A stretch of 64,000 nucleotides of DNA, from positions 992,001-1,056,000 of the forward strand of contig OZ006978.1 of assembly GCA_963931155.1 (NCBI GenBank), written 5' to 3'. The stretch is from CALXVA01 sp944392465 (GTDB lineage Bacteria; Bacillota; Clostridia; TANB77; CAG-508). The notes beneath the pieces are model-generated. The model made no database searches, was not told the DNA's origin, and was given only the letters and a program-made list of their open reading frames with translations. Position numbers and translations under genes: made by a program. This document shows positions 1-9,121 of this stretch, one piece after another (within the stretch, counting starts at the first letter, position 1; every line of letters begins with the position of its first letter).

Positions 1-31
1 TTGATTTTGTATGTCATTTTATTTCACCTCC

Positions 32-964
32 TTAAAATATATCATCTTCTGTTTCTGTTTCTCTATCTTGTTTTTCTAATTCTTCTAATTTTTGAAGCTC
101 TGCCATATTTTCTTTTTCTTCTTCGTCGACTACATCTTCATTAGAAGTATTATTTTGAATAATTTTTAAATCTGAGGCATTAAATTTTTTATAATATGTT
201 TCACCATCATCATCTTTAAACTTTACTTTTACAATTTCTTTTAAAGTTTCAATTGAATCAACTGTGCCTTCGCCTTCATCTGTATTAACAATAGCACCTA
301 TTTTAGGTAAATGGCTTAATTTATCCTCATATACTTCTTGTTCATATTTTAAACAACACATTAGTCTTCCACAAGTACCAGAAATTTTAGATGGATTTAA
401 AGACATATTCTGTTCTTTAGCCATTTTTATAGATACGGCTTCAAAATTATTTAGGAAAGAACAACAACACAACTCTCTTCCACAAACACCATTGCCACCA
501 ATTCTTTTTACTTCATCTCGTACACCAATTTGCCTTAATTCAATTCGTGTTTTAAAAATAGCTGCTAATTCTTTAACTAATTCTCTAAAATCAATCCTGC
601 CATCTGCAGTAAAGTAGAATAATAATTTACTATTATCAAAACTATATTCAACATCTGTAAGATGCATTTCTAATCCAAGTTTTTTGATTTTAGATTCGCA
701 AGTTTTAAAAGCTTCTTTTTCTTTCTTTTTATTATCGTCGTAATGTTTTAAATCTTTATTATTAGCAATTCTTATAATTGGTTTTAAAGGTGTATTTAAT
801 TTCGTATCAGGCAAAATTTTCTTTTTTGCAACAACTTCACCTAATTCTTCTCCTAAAGCAGTTTCTACAATAACTTTGTTTTTTATATTTACATGGAGAT
901 TGCCAGGGTCAAAAAAGTAAACTTTACCTGGTTTCCTAAACTTAACTCCTACTATTACCTTCAT
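32..964 (-). CDS. ricT: PSP1-domain protein RicT (YaaT)
   Basis: This is a RicT/YaaT-type PSP1 protein of 310 residues, a usual length. The family partners RicA and RicF and, in Bacillus, promotes RNase Y processing and affects competence, sporulation and biofilm formation. The Cys-rich family signature is visible near residues 160-210 (CGRELCCC, then CGRLMCC), the cysteines that bind Fe-S clusters in characterised relatives. The last 40 residues are an acidic, low-complexity tail (EDVVDEEEKEN...). The ATG overlaps the end of holB by 23 bp and has GGAGG just upstream, so translation is probably coupled. The holB-ricT order is the one known from Bacillus and Clostridia. Confidence 0.93.
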   Translation of the reverse strand: MKVIVGVKFRKPGKVYFFDPGNLHVNIKNKVIVETALGEELGEVVAKKKILPDTKLNTPLKPIIRIANNKDLKHYDDNKKKEKEAFKTCESKIKKLGLEMHLTDVEYSFDNSKLLFYFTADGRIDFRELVKELAAIFKTRIELRQIGVRDEVKRIGGNGVCGRELCCCSFLNNFEAVSIKMAKEQNMSLNPSKISGTCGRLMCCLKYEQEVYEDKLSHLPKIGAIVNTDEGEGTVDSIETLKEIVKVKFKDDDGETYYKKFNASDLKIIQNNTSNEDVVDEEEKENMAELQKLEELEKQDRETETEDDIF

Positions 965-1856
965 TAAATTCCTCCCATATTTTTAGTAAAAGACTATCAA
1001 TGCACATATCATAATTAGCATTAGAAGATAATCTTTTTTTTGTTTGTTCTACAATTTTTATAGAATTTATGTATTTGCTATCTTGCTTCTTTTTTAGTTT
1101 GTTAAAAAAATATATATTAAAGTAATCTAAAAGATTAATAATATTATCTTTTGATTTATATAAAATTTCAGCTTCATTCCAAATATAAGCAATATCTTTT
1201 GTAGAAAAGTCTGTTATAATTTTATCTAGAGTTGAGTATACTTCTGCATTATCTTTTAAAGTAATTAATTTATTAATACTACCATTACATATATTAAGAA
1301 GGATATCAGTAACCAAAATATTATTTTGTTCAGCATATTTTAATAAATCGTCTTGAGATATATTTTGAAAGCTGATTTTCGTACATCTTGACTTTATTGT
1401 ATTTAACATTTTATTTTCATTTGATAATATTAAAATAATAGTTGCATATTCTGGAGGTTCTTCTAATGTTTTTAGTAAACAATTTTGTGCTTCAACTGTC
1501 ATTAAATCGCTATTATTTATTATATATACTTTCTTAGAAGAAACAATTGGCTTTTCTGCAATTTGTTCTTGTAAAAATCTTATCTGCCCAATTTTTATAC
1601 TTTTGTTGTCTTCTGAATCGATAATCATAAAATCAGGATGATTATCTGAATTAAACTTAATACAAGATGAACAAGTATTGCAAGGTTTAACATCAGAAAG
1701 GCATAAAATCATTTTAGAAAATTCTTTTGCAAAAAGGCTTTTTCCTATTCCGTCTGTTCCAACAAACATATAGCTATGTAATATATTTTTGGATTTTATA
1801 GAGTTGCTTAGTAATTCTTTTATTTGATTATTTCCTAAAATACTGTCAAAGCTCAA
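942..1856 (-). CDS. holB: DNA polymerase III subunit delta' (HolB)
   Basis: Delta' subunit of the clamp loader, which acts with tau/gamma and delta to load the beta clamp. Visible are a P-loop (GTDGIGKSLFAKE, about residues 33-45), the zinc-binding cysteines CLSD..CNTCSSC (about 52-65), and the clamp-loader segment LLKTLEEPP around residue 127. The start is a TTG with AGGTG 7-9 bases upstream; no ATG fits better. The length of 304 residues is normal for the family in Firmicutes. It overlaps ricT and probably shares its transcript. Confidence 0.92.
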   Translation of the reverse strand: MSFDSILGNNQIKELLSNSIKSKNILHSYMFVGTDGIGKSLFAKEFSKMILCLSDVKPCNTCSSCIKFNSDNHPDFMIIDSEDNKSIKIGQIRFLQEQIAEKPIVSSKKVYIINNSDLMTVEAQNCLLKTLEEPPEYATIILILSNENKMLNTIKSRCTKISFQNISQDDLLKYAEQNNILVTDILLNICNGSINKLITLKDNAEVYSTLDKIITDFSTKDIAYIWNEAEILYKSKDNIINLLDYFNIYFFNKLKKKQDSKYINSIKIVEQTKKRLSSNANYDMCIDSLLLKIWEEFNEGNSRS

Positions 1857-1983
1857 AATTTCACCTCTTTTGAATTATACGCTATAAATTTAGCTAAGTA
1901 CTATAATTTTAAATTTGTATTGTTTTATTACTTAGATTGATAAATTTATATAATTAAGTTTATCAATATGACAATTGCAAACC

Positions 1984-2631
1984 TTAATTTACATGTCCGA
2001 ATAAACTAAATGGCCAGAACCTAATCCATACTTTACCTTCAATTTTTTCTAAAGGTATACAACCAAAAGCTCTACTATCTGTAGAGTGTTCTCTATTATC
2101 TCCCATGACAAACACACAATTTTCAGGGACAATTAAATCATAATAAGCCATATTTTCTGTGCTGGTAATAACAGTATCTGCTAAATAAGGTTCATCAAGT
2201 TCTTGGTTATTTAAATATACTTTACCTTCTTTTATTTGAATATGATCTCCTGGAAGACCAATTACTCTTTTTATATAACTTTCCTTGCCAATTTCCAAAA
2301 CGTTGTATACAAATTTATTAAAAAAACCTGTAGGTTCATTAGAATAATTAGCAATTACATCATTTGGATTAAACTCTGATGGGAAAATATATGAATCATC
2401 TGATGGTGCTTCAAAAGTAATTATATCACCGCGGTTTGGCATTTGCTTGGTAGTTCTACCCCATCTATTTAAAATAAGCCTTTGACCTGGCTCTAATGTT
2501 GGTCTCATTGACGGCTGAGCAACGATTGTTGGTGTTCCTATATAATATCTGATTAATAGTGCAAGTATAAAAGCAATTAGTATACATACTATCCACTCAA
2601 TAATATCTTTTGTTTTATCATTTAATTTCAT
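1984..2631 (-). CDS. lepB: Signal peptidase I
   Basis: Type I signal peptidase, 215 residues, which cleaves signal peptides from exported proteins at the outer face of the membrane. There is one N-terminal membrane segment (about residues 11-30, IVCILIAFILALLIRYY). The catalytic serine is in QPSMRPTL (about 39-46), the lysine in SYIKRVIGLPGD (about 118-129), and the conserved MGDNREHSTDSR box is near residue 176. It is transcribed away from minD, and the two genes share a 237-bp promoter region. The window holds an exported giant protein that a signal peptidase might process, but nothing links them directly. Confidence 0.95.
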   Translation of the reverse strand: MKLNDKTKDIIEWIVCILIAFILALLIRYYIGTPTIVAQPSMRPTLEPGQRLILNRWGRTTKQMPNRGDIITFEAPSDDSYIFPSEFNPNDVIANYSNEPTGFFNKFVYNVLEIGKESYIKRVIGLPGDHIQIKEGKVYLNNQELDEPYLADTVITSTENMAYYDLIVPENCVFVMGDNREHSTDSRAFGCIPLEKIEGKVWIRFWPFSLFGHVN

Positions 2632-2755
2632 TTTGAAATACCTCTTTTATCTAAATTGTGTAAATAACTTCTAATATTATATAGTCTTTTATAAAATTTA
2701 TCAATATTTAATCAATATTTTTTGTAATATATTTGTAATATTTGGGTTTAAAATA

Positions 2756-2784
2756 TTGACCTTTTGGGCTTTTCCGTATATAAT
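2756..2784 (+). promoter_or_regulatory. Sigma-A-type promoter of minD
   Basis: TTGACC and TATAAT are separated by exactly 17 bases, about 85 bases upstream of the minD ATG. It is one of the best promoter matches in the window and should drive minD-minE-rodA and perhaps dusB. Confidence 0.8.
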
Positions 2785-2868
2785 AGTAGTGTTTAAAATT
2801 GTGCATTTTTATTGATGTATTAAAAGTAACTGAAAAATGTTGCTTTGATTTTATGAGGAGGAGAATAT

Positions 2869-3669
2869 ATGGGAGAGGTTATAGTTATTACATCGGGAAA
2901 GGGTGGAGTAGGAAAAACTACTACAACTGCTAACCTTGGTGCAGCTTTAGCATTAAAAGGGAAAAAAGTCGCATTAGTAGATACAGATATTGGACTAAGA
3001 AACTTAGATGTTGTAATGGGACTAGAAAATAGAATTGTATATGATATAGTTGATGTTGTAGAAGAGAAATGTAAACTAAGACAAGCCCTTATAAAAGATA
3101 AAAGATTTAACGACTTATTTTTATTACCAGCAGCCCAAACAAGAGATAAAAGTGCAATTAATGAAGAACAAATGAAAGAACTAATAGGAAAACTAAAAGA
3201 TGAATTTGATTATATATTAATAGATTGTCCAGCAGGAATTGAGCAAGGATTTAAAAATGCAATAGCAGGAGCAGATCGTGCTATAGTTGTTACAACTGCA
3301 GAAATATCTGCAATTAGAGATGCAGATAGAATAATAGGTTTATTAGAAGCATCTGAAATTAAAAATCCAGAGCTTGTAGTTAATAGAATTAGACCTACTA
3401 TGATAAAAAAAGGCGAAATGATGGATGTTGAAGATATAGTAGATTTACTTTCAATTGACCTTATTGGAGTTGTTCCAGATGATGAATATATAATTACTCA
3501 AACAAACAAAGGAGAACCAGTTGTTACAAAGGAAAAAGCTCCTTCAGGAAAAGCTTATTTAGAAATAGCAAGAAGAATTTTAGGAGAAAATATAGAAGTA
3601 ACAATACCAGGAAGAAAAGAAGGTCTTTTTAGTAAAATGAGAGGTTTTTTCGCAAAAGGTAAACATTAA
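2869..3669 (+). CDS. minD: Septum-site ATPase MinD
   Basis: MinD, 266 residues, a membrane-associated ParA/MinD ATPase that positions the division septum. The deviant Walker A motif KGGVGKTTTT lies at residues 10-20, with the switch region VDTDIGLRNLD at about 38-48 and Walker B LIDCPAGIE near 118. The C-terminal segment rich in Lys, Phe and Gly (FSKMRGFFAKGK) fits an amphipathic membrane-targeting helix. The ATG has GAGGAGGAG upstream. minE follows after 18 bp. minC is not in this window: the gene upstream is lepB in the opposite direction. Confidence 0.97.
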   Translation: MGEVIVITSGKGGVGKTTTTANLGAALALKGKKVALVDTDIGLRNLDVVMGLENRIVYDIVDVVEEKCKLRQALIKDKRFNDLFLLPAAQTRDKSAINEEQMKELIGKLKDEFDYILIDCPAGIEQGFKNAIAGADRAIVVTTAEISAIRDADRIIGLLEASEIKNPELVVNRIRPTMIKKGEMMDVEDIVDLLSIDLIGVVPDDEYIITQTNKGEPVVTKEKAPSGKAYLEIARRILGENIEVTIPGRKEGLFSKMRGFFAKGKH

Positions 3670-3687
3670 TACTATCGGAGGTAAAAT

Positions 3688-4425
3688 ATGTTTGATAACA
3701 TTACAAGGTTTTTTAAGAAATTAAAGAAAAGCGAAAAAGAAGAATCTAAAAATACTGCTAAAGAAAGACTACATTTAGTATTAGCTCAAGATAGAGCAAA
3801 TATTTCGGCAGACTTTTTAGAGATGATGAAACAAGAAATAATAGAGGTAATAAAAAAATATATAGATATAGATGAAAAGGCGATAGATGTAAGACTAACA
3901 AATAAAGAAAGTGAAGATGGAGTTGTGGGAGCTCCTGCACTATATGCTAATATACCAATAATAACTATAAAAAATGAGGCAAGACAATTAGAAGGTTCAT
4001 TAGAAGAAAGAAATAGTAGTAACGCAAACAATGAAACACAGAAAACAGATAATATTCAAGATAATAATGAAATAGATAATGATCTAGAAAACAAACCATA
4101 TAACCAAGATCTTAATCAATCAGAAGAGCATGAAGATAAGAAAGAAGAAATAAAAGAAAAAGTAGAAGATGTTGTAGATAAAAAAATAAGCGAGAATAAA
4201 AAAATTGAAGAATCAGCTGAAATGCAAAAGGAAGAAGCAAGTCAAAATGGAAAAACAGAAAAACCAATTGAAGAATCAGTTAAGGAGTCAGTTGAAAAGT
4301 CAGATGAAAAGCCTGTTGAAAGTAATGATGCAAAAGCATCTGAAAGCCAAGCTAGTAATCTAGAACAAAAGAAAAATAATGAAAATAATGTAAACGAGGT
4401 TAAGGATGAAAAGAAAGATTCTTAA
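3688..4425 (+). CDS. minE: MinE with long acidic C-terminal extension
   Basis: Residues 1-90 look like MinE (RLHLVLAQDRANISADFLE near residues 27-45), the topological specificity factor that stimulates MinD ATPase. The family is normally about 90 residues; this protein has 245. The extra 150 or so residues are low-complexity Glu, Lys, Asn and Ser with repeats such as EESVKESVEKSDEKP, and are probably disordered. The frame is open throughout and the last 20 bp overlap the start of rodA, so the extension is translated and not a run-on after a lost stop. Its function is unknown. Confidence 0.88.
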   Translation: MFDNITRFFKKLKKSEKEESKNTAKERLHLVLAQDRANISADFLEMMKQEIIEVIKKYIDIDEKAIDVRLTNKESEDGVVGAPALYANIPIITIKNEARQLEGSLEERNSSNANNETQKTDNIQDNNEIDNDLENKPYNQDLNQSEEHEDKKEEIKEKVEDVVDKKISENKKIEESAEMQKEEASQNGKTEKPIEESVKESVEKSDEKPVESNDAKASESQASNLEQKKNNENNVNEVKDEKKDS

Positions 4426-5513
4426 AAATGTTGAATGGGGGATATTAATTTGTACTATTATACTTGTTATAATAGGTTTAGTAGCTTTAACATCTGCAAC
4501 TAGGAATTCAGATTATGATGAATTAAAAAGACAAGTTATGTGGGTCGCAATAAGTATTCCCATAATGATAATTATAATTTTTATAGATTATGAAACCATA
4601 GCAAAGATAGCACCATTTTTATACGGTCTTATATTAATTCTTTTAATTGCGGTTTTATTTACAGAACCGATAAATGGAGCAACCAGTTGGTTTAATATAG
4701 GCTCATCATCTATTCAGCCGGCGGAATTTGCTAAAGTTGCTTATGTTTTAATGTTAGCATTAATAATAAACAAAATACAAAGAAGAGGAAAAAACGAAAT
4801 AAGTAGATTTCCTAAACTTTTATTGGCAACTTTAGTTTTTATAGTTCCAACATTATTAATAATAAAACAGCCAGATTATGGAACTGCATTAGCATTTGTT
4901 ATGGCATTTGTATTTATGATGTTTGCAGCAGGAATAAAGAAAAGGTACATTATTATATCTATTTTATTAGTTATAATTTTAGTGCCATTATTATATTTAT
5001 TTGTTCTTCCAGAGCATGCAAAAACTAGAATAGATGTGTTTTTAAATCCAGATATTGACCCTAGAGGCGCTGGTTATAATATTATTCAGTCTAAAATTGC
5101 TATAGGTTCAGGTGGATTATTGGGAATGGGATTATTTAAAGGAAATCAAACACAACTAGGCTTCCTATATCCAAAAACTACGGACTTTATATTCTCATTA
5201 ATAGCAGAAGAAATGGGATTTATAATATCTGCTGGAGTTATAATTTTATATGTTGTGTTAATTACTAAAGCGGTATATGTAGCTAAAACAGCAAAAGACG
5301 ATTTGGGTTCATATATTGCTATGGGAATTGCTCGGTATATTCTTTTTCCATATGTTAGAGAATATTGGAATGACAATGGGACTTTTGCCTATAACAGGTA
5401 TACCACTACCATTCGTTAGTTATGGAGGAAGTTCACTTTTAAGTAACTTTATTATGATAGGACTTTTACTTAATATTTCTGGAAGACGTCAAAAAGCAAT
5501 TTTTATAGATTAA
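4406..5513 (+). CDS. rodA: RodA/FtsW-type SEDS glycosyltransferase, interrupted by a frameshift
   Basis: SEDS-family peptidoglycan polymerase with about ten membrane segments. The position directly after minD-minE, as in Clostridium, favours RodA over FtsW. Frame 1 runs from 4406 and gives the first 310 or so residues up to YIAMGIA; the frame is then lost and a false stop comes at 5419. The correct C-terminus continues in another frame (GIFFFHMLENIGMTMG, then the family signature PLPFVSYGGSS) to the stop at 5513. Removing one base, the C at about 5333, joins both parts into a normal protein of about 369 residues. SEDS proteins are usually essential, so an assembly error or a recent mutation is more likely than an old pseudogene. 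Confidence 0.88.
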
Positions 5514-5582
5514 GCACAAGAAGAAATAAAAAGCAAAAAGATAAATAAATAACTAAAAATAAAACGGAAATTAGGAGAAAAA

Positions 5583-6554
5583 ATGTATTTAAAAAAATTA
5601 AAAATAGGAAATGTAGAACTAAGAAATAATATACTTTTAGCTCCAATGGCAGGAATAACAGACCTGCCATTTCGTTTGATATGTGAAAAATATGGAGCAG
5701 GGCTTACATGTACAGAAATGGTTAGTAGTAAAGGAATATTTTATAATGATTCTAAAACCAAATTACTATTAAATTTGGAGTCAGAAAAAAGACCAGTTTC
5801 TGCTCAGATTTTTGGAAATAATATAGAAACTATGAAATATGCATCAGAATTTGTAAGTAATATAGCTGATATAGTAGATATAAACTTTGGTTGTCCTGCA
5901 CCTAAAATTGTGAAAAATGGTGATGGAAGTAAGATTTTATTAGATTTAGACTTATTAGAGAATATAGCAAGAGCTGTAGTAGAAGGTTCAAAAGTACCTG
6001 TAACAGCTAAAATTAGAAAAGGATGGGATAATGACCATATAGTTGCTATAGAAGCAGCAAAGAGACTAGAAAGAGCTGGGGTATCTGCAATTACTGTTCA
6101 TGGTAGAACAAGAGCAGAATATTATTCAGGAAAAGCAGATTGGAGTATTATTAAACAGGTAAAGCAAAATGTAAATATTCCTGTTATTGGCAATGGAGAT
6201 GTTACAAGTAAGGAAGAAGCATTAAAAATGTTTGAAGAAACAAATGTAGATGGAATAATGATTGGTAGGGCTAGTATTGGAAACCCATGGATATTTGAAC
6301 AAATTATAGATTATTTAGAAGGAAAACCAGAAAGAAAGATATCTAATAAAGAAAAATTAAATACCATAATAGAACATATTAATTTAGAAGTAGAAGCAAA
6401 AGGGGAAATTGTAGCGGTAAAAGAGATGAGAAAACATCTTGCATACTATGTAAAAGGTACAAAAGATGCAAGTAAAATAAGAGTTAAAATAAATACCATA
6501 GAGAGTAAAGACGAACTAATAGATTGTTTAAATGAGTATTTTAATAATATATAA
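5583..6554 (+). CDS. dusB: tRNA-dihydrouridine synthase (DusB-like)
   Basis: FMN-dependent enzyme that reduces uridine to dihydrouridine in the D-loop of tRNAs. Seen in the 323 residues are the N-terminal LAPMAGITDLPFR (about 19-31), the catalytic region NFGCPAPKIVKNGDGS with the conserved Cys near residue 103, KIRKGW near 143, the phosphate-binding stretch IGNGDV near 202 and GIMIGRASIGNPW near 224. GGAG precedes the ATG. It lies 70 bp after rodA and ends at a clear terminator, so it is probably the last gene of the min operon. Confidence 0.93.
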   Translation: MYLKKLKIGNVELRNNILLAPMAGITDLPFRLICEKYGAGLTCTEMVSSKGIFYNDSKTKLLLNLESEKRPVSAQIFGNNIETMKYASEFVSNIADIVDINFGCPAPKIVKNGDGSKILLDLDLLENIARAVVEGSKVPVTAKIRKGWDNDHIVAIEAAKRLERAGVSAITVHGRTRAEYYSGKADWSIIKQVKQNVNIPVIGNGDVTSKEEALKMFEETNVDGIMIGRASIGNPWIFEQIIDYLEGKPERKISNKEKLNTIIEHINLEVEAKGEIVAVKEMRKHLAYYVKGTKDASKIRVKINTIESKDELIDCLNEYFNNI

Positions 6555-6561
6555 ATAATAG

Positions 6562-6582
6562 AAGCAATTTAATTGATTGCTT
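6562..6582 (+). terminator. Rho-independent terminator after dusB
   Basis: AAGCAAT pairs with ATTGCTT across a 7-base loop and is followed by a T-rich run (TTATTTTTTAT). It begins 8 bases after the dusB stop codon. Confidence 0.75.
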
Positions 6583-6898
6583 TTATTTTTTATCTAATAG
6601 AAAAAATTTAAGGAAAAAATAAGTTATTTAATTTATATTTTTTTAAAATCAATTATAAATTTTTTTAAACTGGTCATAATAAAAGTAACAAATTATTAAG
6701 GAAAAAATATATTTTAAATATTAGTTTATTTGAAATAAAATAAATAATAAGCTGAAAACCAAGGACATGAACCAAAAAATATTAGTTTACATATTATATA
6801 ACGAGATAAAGATAACTTAAGTATCTTTATTCTTATAACTAAATTTAAAATATATCAAACAATAAGCCTTAAATATACAAACATTAGGAGTGAAGGAT
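6583..6898. other. AT-rich intergenic region upstream of mazF, with one palindrome
   Basis: No convincing gene is present and no antitoxin gene is recognisable. The only clear structure is the inverted repeat ATAAAGATA / TATCTTTAT (6806-6814 and 6822-6830) around the 6-base palindrome CTTAAG. It lacks a following T-run, so it looks more like an operator or leader hairpin than a terminator. Confidence 0.5.
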
Positions 6899-7246
6899 AT
6901 GGTAGTAAAAAGAGGAGATATGTTTTATGCAGATTTAAGTCCAGTTGTTGGTTCAGAACAAGGTGGAATAAGACCAGTTTTAATCATACAAAATGATGTG
7001 GGCAATAGACATAGTCCTACAGTTATAGCAGCTGCAATTACATCTCAAACAGGAAAAACAAAGTTGCCAACACATATAGAAATAGGTTCACAGGAAAATG
7101 GATTAAAAGCAGATTCTGTAGTATTAACAGAACAAATTAGAACAATAGATAAAAGTAGATTAAAAGAAAAAATTGGACACATAGATGATGAGAATATTAT
7201 AAATAAAGTAAATAATGCATTAGGTGTTAGCTTTGGATTAGAATAA
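6899..7246 (+). CDS. MazF/PemK-type endoribonuclease (EndoA/NdoA-like)
   Basis: Type II toxin of the MazF fold that cuts single-stranded mRNA at short sequences. The family features RRGDMFYADLSPV-like start, GSEQGGIRPVLIIQND and the segment VVLTEQIRTIDKSRL are all present, and the length of about 115 residues is typical. A GTG at 6890 is in frame, but AGGAG sits at 6886-6890, an ideal 8 bases before the ATG at 6899, so the ATG is chosen. Such toxins usually follow a small antitoxin gene; none is visible upstream or downstream. Confidence 0.9.
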   Translation: MVVKRGDMFYADLSPVVGSEQGGIRPVLIIQNDVGNRHSPTVIAAAITSQTGKTKLPTHIEIGSQENGLKADSVVLTEQIRTIDKSRLKEKIGHIDDENIINKVNNALGVSFGLE

Positions 7247-7260
7247 AATTGGATTAAAAC

Positions 7261-7291
7261 AAAAGATGTAAGAATTTATCTTACATCTTTT
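7261..7291. terminator. Bidirectional terminator between mazF and the HD-GYP gene
   Basis: A perfect 13-bp inverted repeat (AAAAGATGTAAGA / TCTTACATCTTTT) with a 5-base loop lies between two convergent genes. It begins 14 bases after the mazF stop. Confidence 0.85.
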
Positions 7292-7376
7292 TGTATAGGA
7301 AAATCTACTTTTTATTTGAAATTTCAATAATTTTAACATTTTTTACGTATACAACAAGGTTAATTTTCCTTTGGCT

Positions 7377-8309
7377 TTAAACTTCTAATTTCTTAATTAC
7401 TTTAATTTCATTATGTAATTTGTCAATTCTATCAGTTCTAATATTTAAAGCATTTTTATAATCTTCAAAAACTTGAAGGTAATTATCAAAGTTTTCGTCT
7501 GGCTGAAATAGCAATCTCATACCTTCTCTATAATAAGATTTCTTTTTTTCAGTTTTAGCAGAATTCATTTTAGCAGCATATGAACAAATTAATTCAAGTC
7601 TTTTTATATTATCTTTTAAATAGTCTAAATATTCATATAAACATGCTATTTCATATTGAATATCATCTATTACAACTTTAAATAAAATTTTTAAAATTCT
7701 TTTATTAATTTTTCCAACTTTCGAATTTTGTGACAATTGATCAAGAGCTAAAAATTTAGGATCAGGATCAGAGTCTTTTATTAAAATTCTTAATGTATCA
7801 GAAATATTTACGTGAGTTTTATATTGCCTTTTTGTTGCAATAGCATCATACTCATCGGCAACACGAATTATTTGAGCTTCCATAGGAATTTTAGTTATTC
7901 CATTTGGATAACCAGAACCATTTAAAGCTTCATGATGGTCTAATGCACCAATGGCATAAGGCCTTAATTTTAAATCTTTCATGCACATTTCATAGCCTTT
8001 AGTTGTATGAGTCTTCATAATTTCAAACTCTTCATCTGTAAGAGCTGTTGGTTTATTAAGAATTGCAGAAGGTACAAAAAGTTTGCCAATATCATGTAAA
8101 TATGCACAAATAGTACAATACACAGTAAATCTTTTATTAAAGTGTAAATATTCACACATTCTACAAACTAAATTAGCAACATTTTCACTATGCCTACGAG
8201 TAAAATAATCCAAACTACCTAAAATATCTAATTGATATCTCATTGTTTTATCTAGGTTATATGATTTTAGTGTTAACGGACTATAAAAATCAAATTTTTC
8301 GCTTTTCAT
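7377..8309 (-). CDS. HD-GYP domain phosphohydrolase
   Basis: Probable cyclic dinucleotide phosphodiesterase of the HD-GYP type, cytoplasmic, 310 residues. Residues 30-190 hold the full set of metal-binding motifs: HSENVANL, YLHDIGKLFVP (the HD pair), the HTTKGYE segment, DHHEALNGSGYP (HHE...GYP signature) and RVADEYDAI. No receiver, PAS or membrane domain is attached; the C-terminal 110 residues are helical and unfamiliar. No diguanylate cyclase lies nearby, so whether c-di-GMP is the substrate cannot be told here. Confidence 0.87.
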   Translation of the reverse strand: MKSEKFDFYSPLTLKSYNLDKTMRYQLDILGSLDYFTRRHSENVANLVCRMCEYLHFNKRFTVYCTICAYLHDIGKLFVPSAILNKPTALTDEEFEIMKTHTTKGYEMCMKDLKLRPYAIGALDHHEALNGSGYPNGITKIPMEAQIIRVADEYDAIATKRQYKTHVNISDTLRILIKDSDPDPKFLALDQLSQNSKVGKINKRILKILFKVVIDDIQYEIACLYEYLDYLKDNIKRLELICSYAAKMNSAKTEKKKSYYREGMRLLFQPDENFDNYLQVFEDYKNALNIRTDRIDKLHNEIKVIKKLEV

Positions 8310-8596
8310 AATTAATATCGTTCCTTCCTACAGTACTTATCTGCTTGAAAAATATAACTCTTCCAAACTGTTTCTCATATGTTAAAACATTATAAATTAA
8401 TAATACTATAAAAATTCTAAAATCGCAACAGAAAATTATTGATAAATATAAATGAGTGAAAAAAAATAAAAAAATTTTTATAAAAATGAATAATAAAAAA
8501 ATAATAGAACATAATAAAAGTATAAGATTGATATTAGTCTAAATAAGAGTAATATAAGATGTTAATATAATGTTTTATATTATTCGAGCAAAGATG
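8310..8596. other. Divergent intergenic region, AT-rich
   Basis: Leader of the HD-GYP gene on the minus strand plus a run of A/T-rich DNA. I see no gene here. Confidence 0.5.
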
Positions 8597-9068
8597 TATA
8601 ATAGTGTAATAACTTTATATTATTATATGTCGGCGATGAGAGTATATTATTTGTGTGCAAGCTATACAACATATAAATTTTGTTTCTATCTAAGTTATTT
8701 ATTTTTTACAAGTTTCTTTATTTGATTATATAATTTATATTCATGTATGGTTACAGCATAGGTAATATATTCGAAGTTAAGATTATACTTGTATTTAATA
8801 ATGGTTATTACTAGTCCTTTTATTCATAAGGATGAATATGGTTATTATATGTGCATTTATAGTCGAGCGACTGATTAATATATTTGGTGATTTAGCTTAT
8901 TTATGCAGTAATGTATATTAGGTTATAAATTAGGTATATTAGTTTTAGCTGACGATTAATATCAGTTTTATAGACAAAGCGACGAAGTTTAACTTTTGTT
9001 TTTGCCGATTTTTCAAATTATCAAAAGCAAAAAGTATCTTCGTCGCTATTGTTCTTGTATTTTTTTTA
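8597..9068 (+). ncRNA. Candidate structured non-coding RNA
   Basis: About 450 bases without an ORF have a base composition unlike the intergenic DNA around them: T-rich on the plus strand, with more G and short GC-containing motifs. A TATAAT at 8597-8602 could be the promoter, with only a weak -35. Local hairpins include AGTCG-ag-CGACT (8861-8872). The end is a long stem, GCGACGAAG (8979-8987) with CTTCGTCGC (9038-9046), closed by further near-matching inner pairs and followed by a run of eight or nine T at about 9060. I cannot assign it to a known class; it is not recognisably 6S, tmRNA or RNase P RNA. Confidence 0.4.
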
Positions 9069-9121
9069 GTTAAAATGTATAATTTAAAGCAGAGTAAATT
9101 AGTAAAAGGATTGTGATACAT

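Noticed and set aside
6768..6821. 17-codon ORF upstream of mazF as an antitoxin
   Set aside because: Far too short for any known MazE-type antitoxin, with hydrophobic composition.
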